From Casp-actino8 sp964563545 (lineage in GTDB: Bacteria; Actinomycetota; Acidimicrobiia; Acidimicrobiales; Ilumatobacteraceae), in assembly GCA_964563545.1 (NCBI GenBank), contig CAZLXB010000040.1, positions 1-12,882 on the forward strand: a stretch of DNA of 12,882 nt. Reading direction: 5' to 3'. The position numbers were made by a program, and so were the translations under genes. Within the stretch, counting starts at the first letter, position 1; every line of letters starts with the position of its first letter. Shown in pieces: positions 1 to 6,551 of the stretch. Below the pieces are notes generated by a model. That model made no database searches. It saw only the letters and a program-made list of their open reading frames with translations, and had not been told where the DNA came from.

Positions 1-75
1 CCCAGACACGGCGATCGCCGGGCGTGAACACTGTTTTTCTAGCAGGAGGTGTCACACTTAGCAACACCATTTAGT

Positions 76-81
76 TACACT
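76..81 (+). promoter_or_regulatory. Candidate -10 box of the surface-protein gene
   Basis: TACACT fits the actinobacterial TANNNT -10 pattern and lies in the most A/T-rich part of the leader. It would start transcription near base 88 and give a 5' leader of about 80 nt. No good -35 hexamer is visible 16-18 bases upstream. A TTGACG at 84-89 looks like a -35 box but has no -10 at the right distance, so the assignment is tentative. Confidence 0.3.
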
Positions 82-105
82 CCTTGACGGTTAGCGGTCG
101 TGTCG

Positions 106-138
106 CGGGGCGTGAAAATCCCCGGCTCTCGCCAGCCG
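106..138 (+). promoter_or_regulatory. Two adjacent hairpins in the 5' leader
   Basis: CGGGG (106-110) can pair with CCCCG (120-124) around a 9-base loop, and CGGCT (123-127) can pair with AGCCG (134-138) around a 6-base loop. The two stems share bases 123-124, so they abut or compete. They sit just upstream of the ribosome binding site. They may stabilise the mRNA, as long leaders of S-layer genes often do, or regulate it. They match no riboswitch class I recognise. Confidence 0.3.
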
Positions 139-156
139 ACATTCATTCCCACAACC

Positions 157-163
157 AAGGAGG
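157..163 (+). promoter_or_regulatory. Strong ribosome binding site that decides a TTG start
   Basis: AAGGAGG lies 5 bases before a TTG codon at 169-171. It is the best Shine-Dalgarno sequence in the window and fixes the start at this TTG. A GTG at 100 in the same frame has no such site, and the residues it would add would precede the signal peptide. Confidence 0.85.
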
Positions 164-168
164 AAACC

Positions 169-2775
169 TTGATTAACCAACGGAAGCGAGTGGCTAAGCG
201 CCTCGCATCTGGCCTGATGGCCGGTGCTTTGGCTCTTGGTGGGCTTGCTATCTCGGGTTCGTCGCCGGCTGGCGCCGTCCCCATCGAAGAGGACGAGGAC
301 TTCCGTATTTCGGGAGACAATCGTTACGAGACTGCTGCCAACCTGGCCGCCACCATCGAGGACGAAATTGGCGTTCCCGACACGGTGATCGTTGCCAACG
401 GTGAGAACTTCCCCGACGCTCTTGCAGCTTCGGCCCTCACCGACTCGCAGTACCCGATCCTGCTCGTGCAGGCCGACAACATTCCGTCGGACACCCGCGA
501 CCAGATGAACCGTCTGGCCGACGACGTCGATGACGTCCTGATCATCGGTGGCGAAGCCGCCGTTTCGGCCGATGTCGAAGCCGACATCGCCGACATCTTC
601 GAAGATTCCGATGTTGCCCGTATCTCGGGCGACGATCGCTACGCCACCGCTGCTGCGGTTGCTGACGAAGTCGGCTACGCCGACATGGTCTTCATCGTGA
701 GCGGTCAGTCGTGGGCCGATGCCGTGACCGTGGGCGGCTACGCCTCGAGTCACAACATCCCGGTCCTTCTCGCCAATGCGAGCGGAATCCCCGATGCCAC
801 TTCGGCTGCGCTCGAGACTGCTCTCGACGACGGCGTCACCCGCGCGGTGATCGTCGGTGGAACCGCAGTTGTGGGTTCGGGTGTCGAAGAGGCGCTCGTG
901 GAGCTCGGCTTCGCGCCGGCTGGTATCAGCCGTATCGCTGGCGCCGACCGCTACGCCACCAACCTCGCCTTCAACGTCGACCAGTTCGCCGACTCCACCG
1001 CTAAGTACCTCGACGCCGGCGAAGCCGACGCCCTGAGCGGTCTGTCGCTGATGCTGGTCACCGGAGCCAACTTCCCGGACGCGCTCGCCGCGGCCCCGCT
1101 GGCTGCTGAGAAGGGCTCGCACCTCGTGCTCGTGAACCCGAGCTCGGGTGGATCGTCGTGGCTGACCCTCGGCGCGGTTGCCGGTACTGCCCTCAACGTC
1201 GACTCGGTGGCTGGCGCCGCCTTCTCGACTGCTGCCCTCACCGACAACGAAATGCTGGCGGCCATTGGCGCTTCTGGCTACTTCGGCCAAGAACTGTGGA
1301 TCATCGGCGGTCAGACCGCCGTGCCGTCCTCGGTTGTGACCCTCGGAGCCGGTCTTGCCGCCTCGTCGGTCGATTGCTCGGTCATCGTCAACGGTGGTAA
1401 CGAAGAAGTCCCCGGCGGCCCCGGCGACTTCGTGATTGCCTTCTCGAAGGATCTTTCGAGCTCGATTGTCGACGGTGTTTCGAACAACGGTGAAGAGCAG
1501 ATCGTCGACACCGACGCCGACATGGAAGCAGTGACCGATGTGAACGGCGACGAGCCGGACATGAGCTCGACCACGCTTCTCGACCTCAACAACAACGGCA
1601 ACCCCGACGCCGTGTACGTGACCCTCGCTGCCGACCTTGAAGAAGGCGACGAGATCACGTTCAACGGTTGGGAGACCGACGTCGAGGACTACGCCACCAC
1701 TGGCGTGTACCTCCGCGACTTCAATGCCTGCTCGGCCGAAGTCGATGAGGACGAGGATGCCCCGACGGTCGACATCTACATGGCCGACGGTAGCGACAAG
1801 GCGATCTTCGTCTTCTCCGAGGCCACCAAGGCTTCCGCATCCGCCGCCCTCAAGGCCGACCTCGAAGCCAGCACCGCTGCCGGTGTCTGGACCTGCGCGA
1901 ACCTCGATTCGGGCAACACCACCTACACCTGCGACAGCACGGTGGCCGTGGACGCCACGACCGACGATCTCACGCTCACCAACGCGGACTACACCGACGA
2001 TGCCGGCAACGAGCTCGACAGTGACACCTTCGTGACCGGTGACGTGGAGGCCGCTGCGCCGGCGATCGATTCGGCCACCATTACCTGCGCCAACATGGGT
2101 GTTGGTCTCGACCAGGCAACTGCTTGGGACGACGCTTACGCCAACGTCGGTGCGCAGTCGGCTGACGACTTCGCTGAAGTGAACGTGGCCTTTGCCGGTG
2201 GCGATCTCTCGATCACCTCGAACACCGCTTTGGCCGGTCTCACGGCCAACGACTGGTCGTTCACGGTGACCCACGAGCGTGGCCTCATCGTCCCGACCCT
2301 CGCGGTCGACGGCACCGATGTCACGATCACCATCGACCGTTACGTGCACACCGCGGCTGACGTTGCTCGTCTGATCAACAACACCTACCGCGGTGGTCTC
2401 CCGGAGACCTGGGAAGCCGATGCCACCGGTATCGAGGAAGACCTCATCGATGCCGACATCCTGGACGAGGCCAACACGGCCGAGAACAGCGGTACCGAGC
2501 GCACCCAGACCTGTCACTTCACGATCACCATGGACAACGCCTCGGCGGACACCTTGGCTGATACCACGGGAACCCCGACGGCTGCTGGTGATATCCGTAT
2601 CACCATCGACGGCGAGGCCCAGGCATTCGAAGTTCAGTACGTCGGCGCTTCGGCTAACGGCGGACTGGTCATCGAAGGTGTGATCTGGAACACCACGTCG
2701 ACCGGAACCACCAAGGTCTCGACCTACCTCGAGGACTTGCTCGGAACTGGTGCACTCGACACCGTCACCATCTGA
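169..2775 (+). CDS. Secreted CWB2-repeat surface protein, candidate S-layer protein
   Basis: Secreted protein of 868 residues. Residues 1-36 form a signal peptide: basic RKRVAKR, a hydrophobic core, and likely cleavage after SPAGA. Three CWB2 (cell wall binding repeat 2, PF04122) repeats follow. Each opens with RISGDNRY, RISGDDRY or RIAGADRY (residues 46, 151, 255), continues with NFPDALAAS, SWADAV or NFPDALAAA (80, 181, 301) and ends with an IIGG or IVGG strand (125, 228, 378). In Clostridioides difficile three such repeats form a trimeric unit that binds an anionic wall polymer. Residues 400-868 look like beta-rich Ig-type modules; one (about 550-620, ending DDAGNEL) resembles the Big_5/SbsA Ig-like family. 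The mature chain is rich in Asp/Glu with very few Lys. Six cysteines (403, 521, 576, 588, 640, 782) could pair; 576 and 588 bracket a short loop. A TTG start with a strong ribosome binding site and a strong terminator suggest high expression. The S-layer role is inferred; a CWB2-anchored adhesin is the alternative. Confidence 0.88.
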   Translation: MINQRKRVAKRLASGLMAGALALGGLAISGSSPAGAVPIEEDEDFRISGDNRYETAANLAATIEDEIGVPDTVIVANGENFPDALAASALTDSQYPILLVQADNIPSDTRDQMNRLADDVDDVLIIGGEAAVSADVEADIADIFEDSDVARISGDDRYATAAAVADEVGYADMVFIVSGQSWADAVTVGGYASSHNIPVLLANASGIPDATSAALETALDDGVTRAVIVGGTAVVGSGVEEALVELGFAPAGISRIAGADRYATNLAFNVDQFADSTAKYLDAGEADALSGLSLMLVTGANFPDALAAAPLAAEKGSHLVLVNPSSGGSSWLTLGAVAGTALNVDSVAGAAFSTAALTDNEMLAAIGASGYFGQELWIIGGQTAVPSSVVTLGAGLAASSVDCSVIVNGGNEEVPGGPGDFVIAFSKDLSSSIVDGVSNNGEEQIVDTDADMEAVTDVNGDEPDMSSTTLLDLNNNGNPDAVYVTLAADLEEGDEITFNGWETDVEDYATTGVYLRDFNACSAEVDEDEDAPTVDIYMADGSDKAIFVFSEATKASASAALKADLEASTAAGVWTCANLDSGNTTYTCDSTVAVDATTDDLTLTNADYTDDAGNELDSDTFVTGDVEAAAPAIDSATITCANMGVGLDQATAWDDAYANVGAQSADDFAEVNVAFAGGDLSITSNTALAGLTANDWSFTVTHERGLIVPTLAVDGTDVTITIDRYVHTAADVARLINNTYRGGLPETWEADATGIEEDLIDADILDEANTAENSGTERTQTCHFTITMDNASADTLADTTGTPTAAGDIRITIDGEAQAFEVQYVGASANGGLVIEGVIWNTTSTGTTKVSTYLEDLLGTGALDTVTI

Positions 2776-2794
2776 GATTTCGCTCAGTAGTGGG

Positions 2795-2822
2795 AGAGGG
2801 GGGCCTTCGGGCCCCCCTCTTT
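2795..2822 (+). terminator. Rho-independent terminator with UUCG tetraloop
   Basis: An 11-bp perfect stem (2795-2805 with 2810-2820) closes a TTCG tetraloop and is followed by a short T-rich tail. It begins 20 bases after the stop codon of the surface-protein gene. The facing gene on the other strand stops at 2840. On that strand the stem is not followed by a T tract, so it probably acts mainly for the plus-strand gene. Confidence 0.9.
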
Positions 2823-2839
2823 CGCGTTCCGGAACGAGT

Positions 2840-4602
2840 TCAGCGAAGCCGTTGCAGACGATCGCGATGCGCTTCGTAAGTGTGAGGCGCCGCGAAGTCG
2901 CTCAAGTCCAACACCCGCGCCGCAACATCGGCCGGGGTGAACGAGGCCGGCGGAGTACCGAGCACTGGCACGCCAGCCGCCCAGGCTTCCAAGATCGTGC
3001 GGCCGAAGGCCTCCACCATGTCGGGGTGCGGCACGTACAAGAAGTAATCGAGGCCGGCCAAGTAGTCGGCCGGATCCATGGATCCGAACTCTCGCACGAT
3101 CCAGTTGTGGGGGAGTGAGCCCAACATCGTTCGGGGCACGTCGGCGCCACCCAGGATGTCGACGATCACCTTCGGGTCGTCGGGATACGCAGCCAGAAGC
3201 GCCTCTTTGGTGGCCGGCCACTTCCACACCGAGTCTCGGGCGTGGCGTCCGATCCGGACCTTGCCGGGTATCGGCGGCTGTTTGGGCCGGTGCCACTCGT
3301 CGGGGTCGATGATCTCCACCCAGTCGTGATCCCAGAGCTCCACGTTGGCGATGTCTGCTTGATGATGTGTGTGAAGCACATCGCGCACCACCGGGCTGAT
3401 CGGCGACCACCGCGGCACACGGCCGAAGGCCCGTTGGATCTCGGCGTCCACCGCCCCGATGTCGTACACGAACTCGGCGTCGCCTTGGTACCCCGTCATC
3501 GGGGTCTGGTTCACCACCATCACGATGTTGCCGTTCACGGAGATCTTCGGGAAGTCGTCGGGAATCTCGGCCGCCGCCGTGGGGTGCTTGATCACCAAGA
3601 CGTCGCAACTCACGATCTCGTGAGCGTTCACGAAGCGCGTCGATGGCGAACACGCCGCCAGGATCTTCGGGTTCACCACCGACGAATCGAATCGTGGATG
3701 GCGATTGTGCACGAGGCCGGTGGTGAGGCCGAACTTGGTGTTGGCCTTGATCTCTTCGAGGTTCGACGACGTGGTGCCGCCAGGTAGCCCGAAGTCCGAC
3801 ATGATGATCACGTCGAAGTGCGTGGGGTTGCCCCGCCGGCGCATCGCGGCCGGTGCTGCGAACGGCACGTGATCGGCCGGGCGCGCAAGTGGGAGCTCGC
3901 TGCGGAATATCGGCGACGAGTGCCAGTTCGAATACGCGATGCGATACAGACGTCGGGCCCCGGTGGACGTGAGTTGCGACGCCAAGCCCGTACTGGCCGA
4001 CGATGTGAGCGACCCCGCGTCACGCAAAGCGATCGTGAGCGGAAGATTCGGATCGATCTGCTCCACGGCTGCAGTGCCGAAAAACGCGCGGAGACGGTCG
4101 ACGAACTCCGAGTCGCCACCCGAGCGCACGTCGTCCCAGCCACCCACGGCCTCCACCACGCGCCGCCGAAACATGAGCGACGATGTATTGACCCCGATCA
4201 CCTGGCCGTGCGTGAGGTCGCGGCGCACCCACACCAAGTCGTGCGTAGCCCGCACGAGCGATGACAGGTTGGCCTGAAGGCTCGGACGACTCACGAGGTG
4301 GCGCACCTGTCGCTCGATCTGACGCGGGTGACTCCAGTCGTCGGCATCGTGCACGGTCACGAACTCGCCTCGTGCTTCGGCGAGCCCGCGGTTGCGAGCG
4401 GCGTAGGCGCCGGCGTTCTCGGGCTGACGCATCACCCGCACCCGTGGGTCCTGGGCGGCGAGTCGTTCCACCACGGCCACCGATTGGTCGTTGCTCGCGT
4501 CGTCCACCACGATCACTTCGAGTTCGGCCCAGGTTTGGGCCAACACCGATCCGATGGCGTGGGCCACGGTGTCGGCCGCGTCGTACATCGGCACGATCAC
4601 CG
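2840..4602 (-). CDS. Two-domain glycosyltransferase (GT2 + GT-B), C-terminal 586 residues
   Basis: This is the 3' part of a gene cut by an N gap. It opens mid-domain at VIVPMYDAADTV. Residues 1 to about 220 of the visible part are a GT-A fold family 2 glycosyltransferase: VIVVDDAS at 29-36, a DADD metal/nucleotide-binding motif at 85-88, and GGWDD...GGDSEF near 153-165. From about 260 a second domain starts (FDVIIMSDFGLPGG) with GT-B features: GRHARD...KWP at 451-462 and an EX7E motif, E530 to E538, in VEAFGRTILEAWAAGVPVLGTP. Two catalytic modules in one chain suggest addition of two successive sugars to a surface glycan. The gene faces the surface-protein gene, with 64 bases between their stops. 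The fragment upstream of the gap is in another frame but on the same strand and is probably the same gene. Acceptor and sugar donors cannot be told. Confidence 0.85.
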
Positions 4603-4702
4603 NNNNNNNNNNNNNNNNNNNNNNNNNNNNNNNNNNNNNNNNNNNNNNNNNNNNNNNNNNNNNNNNNNNNNNNNNNNNNNNNNNNNNNNNNNNNNNNNNN
4701 NN
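4603..4702. other. Assembly gap (100 N), true missing sequence
   Basis: Exactly 100 N, a conventional placeholder length. The flanks do not repeat each other, so bases are really missing and their number is unknown. The gap falls inside the large glycosyltransferase gene. Reading frames on the two sides do not agree over 100 bases, which is expected if the true gap length differs. Confidence 0.95.
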
Positions 4703-5169
4703 TCGTCGACGCGTCCATGGGCCAGATACCAATCGGCCAGCGCGAGATGGGCATCCACGCGCTCGGTACGGCGCGCCGAGGGGAGATTGGCCAGAGCCGC
4801 CAGGCCACCGAGGCCGCGCGTGTGGTGGCCCTCCCATGCTCGTTGTACGAGCCGTCCCACCTGCGGAGAACGCTGCTCGTAGCGGGCCTGGCCGGGTAGG
4901 AAGCGCAAGCCGAGGCGCTGCAGACCTTTGGCGATCACCACGCGGCTGGCCTGCACTTCCAGCCAGAGCGCCCAACCGAGCGCGACCAGCACGCCACCCA
5001 GCCCGAGTAGCGCGGCCAACACGATCGACTCCAGTGCCACGCCGGCCACCACACCGGCTGCTCCGCCGACCACCATGGTGGTCACGGCCCGACCATCGAT
5101 GGCGCGCCGCACCATCTTGCGGGCCGCCCGCAGGGCTCGCCGCTGATCGGGAGACACGCGCGAGCCCAC
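4703..5169 (-). CDS. N-terminal part of the gapped glycosyltransferase: membrane hairpin and TPR-like start
   Basis: About 155 codons from a GTG at 5169 to the gap. A basic N-terminus (residues 1-28, RALRAARKMVRRA) precedes two hydrophobic segments at about 31-48 and 49-70 that form a membrane hairpin. The region after 75 is basic and soluble. It ends at the gap in DAHLALADWYLAHGRVDD, which looks like the first helix of a tetratricopeptide repeat. No stop is seen before the gap, and the piece beyond it lacks a start, so one membrane-tethered TPR-GT2-GT-B protein is the simplest reading. A separate small membrane protein remains possible. The GTG is the first start after an in-frame TAA at 5181-5179. 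It has no ribosome binding site but a TAACAT box lies 6 bases upstream, which fits a leaderless mRNA. GTG at 5157 is the alternative start. Confidence 0.65.
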
Positions 5170-5175
5170 GCGGCG

Positions 5176-5181
5176 ATGTTA
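5176..5181 (-). promoter_or_regulatory. Candidate -10 box for a leaderless GTG start
   Basis: On the minus strand TAACAT (TANNNT type) ends 6 bases before the GTG at 5169. RNA would then start at or next to the first codon, giving a leaderless transcript, a common arrangement in Actinobacteria. It also explains the missing ribosome binding site. No clear -35 is visible. Confidence 0.45.
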
Positions 5182-5221
5182 GGGGAGGGTGCTGGTCCGG
5201 AGCCGCGCGTCGACGCAGTCG

Positions 5222-5227
5222 TATGCT
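5222..5227 (+). promoter_or_regulatory. Candidate -10 box of the dehydrogenase operon
   Basis: TATGCT is a good TANNNT match in the roughly 100-base divergent spacer. It would place the RNA start about 40 bases before the GTG at 5274, leaving room for the GAGGAG ribosome binding site. No convincing -35 is seen. Confidence 0.35.
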
Positions 5228-5262
5228 CGAAGTGATGGCTTCTAGCCGTCGTCCGTCGATCC

Positions 5263-5268
5263 GAGGAG
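5263..5268 (+). promoter_or_regulatory. Ribosome binding site deciding the dehydrogenase start
   Basis: GAGGAG lies 5 bases before GTG 5274. It favours this start over the in-frame ATG at 5223, which would add residues not expected before the Rossmann fold and would overlap the proposed -10 box. Confidence 0.7.
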
Positions 5269-5273
5269 TCCGA

Positions 5274-6539
5274 GTGAGCGAGTCGAGCCAGCAGCTGGTG
5301 GTGCTCGGCCTCGGCTACGTGGGTCTGCCTCTCGTGCGCGAAGCCACACGGCGTGGTGTGCCGGTGACTGGGTTCGATGTGTCCCCGGCGGTGGTCGGGG
5401 GGCTGAACGCCGGTCGGAGCCATGTGGACGACATCTCCGATGCCGACGTGGCGGCCATGGTGCAGGCCGGCTTCACGGCCACCTCCGACCCCACGTGTCT
5501 CGACACGGCCGATGTGGCGGTGATCTGCGTGCCCACACCACTCGACGAGCGACGAGCGCCCGATCTACGCGCTGTCGAATCAGCCTCGCGGACCATCCGA
5601 GACCATCTGCGCCCCGGCATGCTCGTGGTGCTCGAGTCCACGTCGTACCCGGGCACCACCGACACCTTGGTGCGCGGCATCCTCGAGGAGTCGGGGCTCG
5701 TGGCCGGTCGCGACTTCGCCCTCGCGTTCTCGCCCGAGCGCATCGATCCGGGTAACCCCACCTGGAATCTGCGCAACACACCCAAAATCGTGGGCGGATT
5801 CACCCCAGCTTGCACCGAGCGCGCCGCCGAGTTCTACGCACTCCTCGTCGACACGGTGGTGCGCGCTCCCGGGCCGCGTGAAGCCGAAATGGCCAAGTTG
5901 CTCGAGAACACCTATCGGCACATCAACATCGCGCTGGTCAACGAAATGGCGGTGATCTCGCATCACTTGGGCGTCGACCTCTGGGCGGCCATCGACGCCG
6001 CGCGCACCAAACCCTTCGGGTTCTCGGCGTTCTATCCGGGGCCGGGGGTGGGTGGGCACTGCATCCCGATCGATCCCAACTACTTGTCGCATCAGGTGCG
6101 TGAACTCGGCTACGAGTTCCGATTCGTGGAACTCGCACAAGACATCAGCGGGCGCATGCCGGCCTATGTGGTAACTCGTGTTCAGTCCTTGCTCGCCGCG
6201 CGACACCCCGAACCGGCCCGCGCCAAGATCCTTCTACTCGGCCTGACCTACAAAGCCGACATCGCCGATGATCGCGAGACACCGGCTCGCGATGTGGTGC
6301 GTGAACTCCGACGGGCGGGCCTCACCGCAGTGGGTCACGATCCGCATCTCACCGGTTTCGATGTGGATGGTGAACCACTCGCCCTGATCGCCAATCTCGA
6401 CGAAGCTCTGGCCGGTTGCGATGTGGCCGTGGTGCTGCAATGGCATTCGGCCTTCGATCCGCAACGCATCGCCGCCGGTGCGCCACTCGTGTTCGACACC
6501 CGCGGACGACTGCAGGGGCCGAATGTGGAACGCCTCTGA
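5274..6539 (+). CDS. UDP-N-acetyl-hexosamine 6-dehydrogenase (UDP-glucose/UDP-ManNAc dehydrogenase family)
   Basis: A complete 421-residue cytoplasmic enzyme that oxidises C6 of a UDP-sugar to a uronic acid in two NAD-dependent steps, supplying acidic sugars for surface polysaccharide. The N-terminal Rossmann fold has GLGYVGLP at 12-19. The central helix carries EMAKLLENTYR (205-215) with the conserved Lys208 and Asn212. The active-site loop GPGVGGHCIPIDPNYL (256-271) holds the catalytic Cys263. The C-terminal UDP-binding domain contains LLGLTYKADIADDRETPA (321-338). The ISGRMPAYV stretch (291-299) and the GHCIPIDP loop look more like the WbpA/WecC branch (UDP-GlcNAc or UDP-ManNAc) than UDP-glucose dehydrogenase, but the exact substrate is not certain. 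Length is normal for the family. It is the first gene of a two-gene operon, with 12 bases to the next start. Confidence 0.92.
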   Translation: MSESSQQLVVLGLGYVGLPLVREATRRGVPVTGFDVSPAVVGGLNAGRSHVDDISDADVAAMVQAGFTATSDPTCLDTADVAVICVPTPLDERRAPDLRAVESASRTIRDHLRPGMLVVLESTSYPGTTDTLVRGILEESGLVAGRDFALAFSPERIDPGNPTWNLRNTPKIVGGFTPACTERAAEFYALLVDTVVRAPGPREAEMAKLLENTYRHINIALVNEMAVISHHLGVDLWAAIDAARTKPFGFSAFYPGPGVGGHCIPIDPNYLSHQVRELGYEFRFVELAQDISGRMPAYVVTRVQSLLAARHPEPARAKILLLGLTYKADIADDRETPARDVVRELRRAGLTAVGHDPHLTGFDVDGEPLALIANLDEALAGCDVAVVLQWHSAFDPQRIAAGAPLVFDTRGRLQGPNVERL

Positions 6540-6551
6540 GGTGATCAGCCG

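Larger units (their letters stand above)
1..168 (+). other. Leader region upstream of the surface-protein gene
   Basis: No credible gene is seen here. The stretch holds a perfect 12-base palindrome at 9-20 (CGGCGATCGCCG), a T run at 33-37 that could belong to the end of a gene outside the window, a purine-rich AGGAGG at 44-49 with no matching start codon at good spacing, a candidate -10 box at 76-81, two adjacent small hairpins at 106-138 and a strong ribosome binding site at 157-163. A/T-rich patches between 30 and 90 contrast with the GC-rich genes that follow, which is what a promoter region would look like. Confidence 0.5.

Noticed and set aside
9..37. Palindrome plus T run as a terminator of an upstream gene
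   Set aside because: The T run begins 12 bases after the palindrome rather than next to it, and no coding sequence upstream is visible to support it.
84..89. TTGACG as a -35 box
   Set aside because: The sequence 16-19 bases downstream is GC-rich and lacks a -10 box; the nearest A-rich match, GAAAAT at 114-119, is too far away.
100..168. GTG at 100 as an earlier start of the surface protein
   Set aside because: It has no ribosome binding site, would put 23 residues before the signal peptide, and lies close to or within the proposed leader. The TTG at 169 has AAGGAGG at good spacing.
91..2517. An 808-codon open frame antisense to the surface-protein gene
   Set aside because: It is a by-product of codon bias: abundant GAC, GCC and TCG codons in the true frame leave few stops on the opposite strand. 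Its product is a low-complexity Val/Gly/Arg/His-rich chain without domains, signal peptide or ribosome binding site.
4491..5273. Upstream extension of the dehydrogenase frame through the N gap
   Set aside because: It runs antisense to the glycosyltransferase gene and through unknown bases, and the added residues are Arg/Pro-rich shadow sequence. The family starts just before the GLGYVGLP motif, matching GTG 5274.
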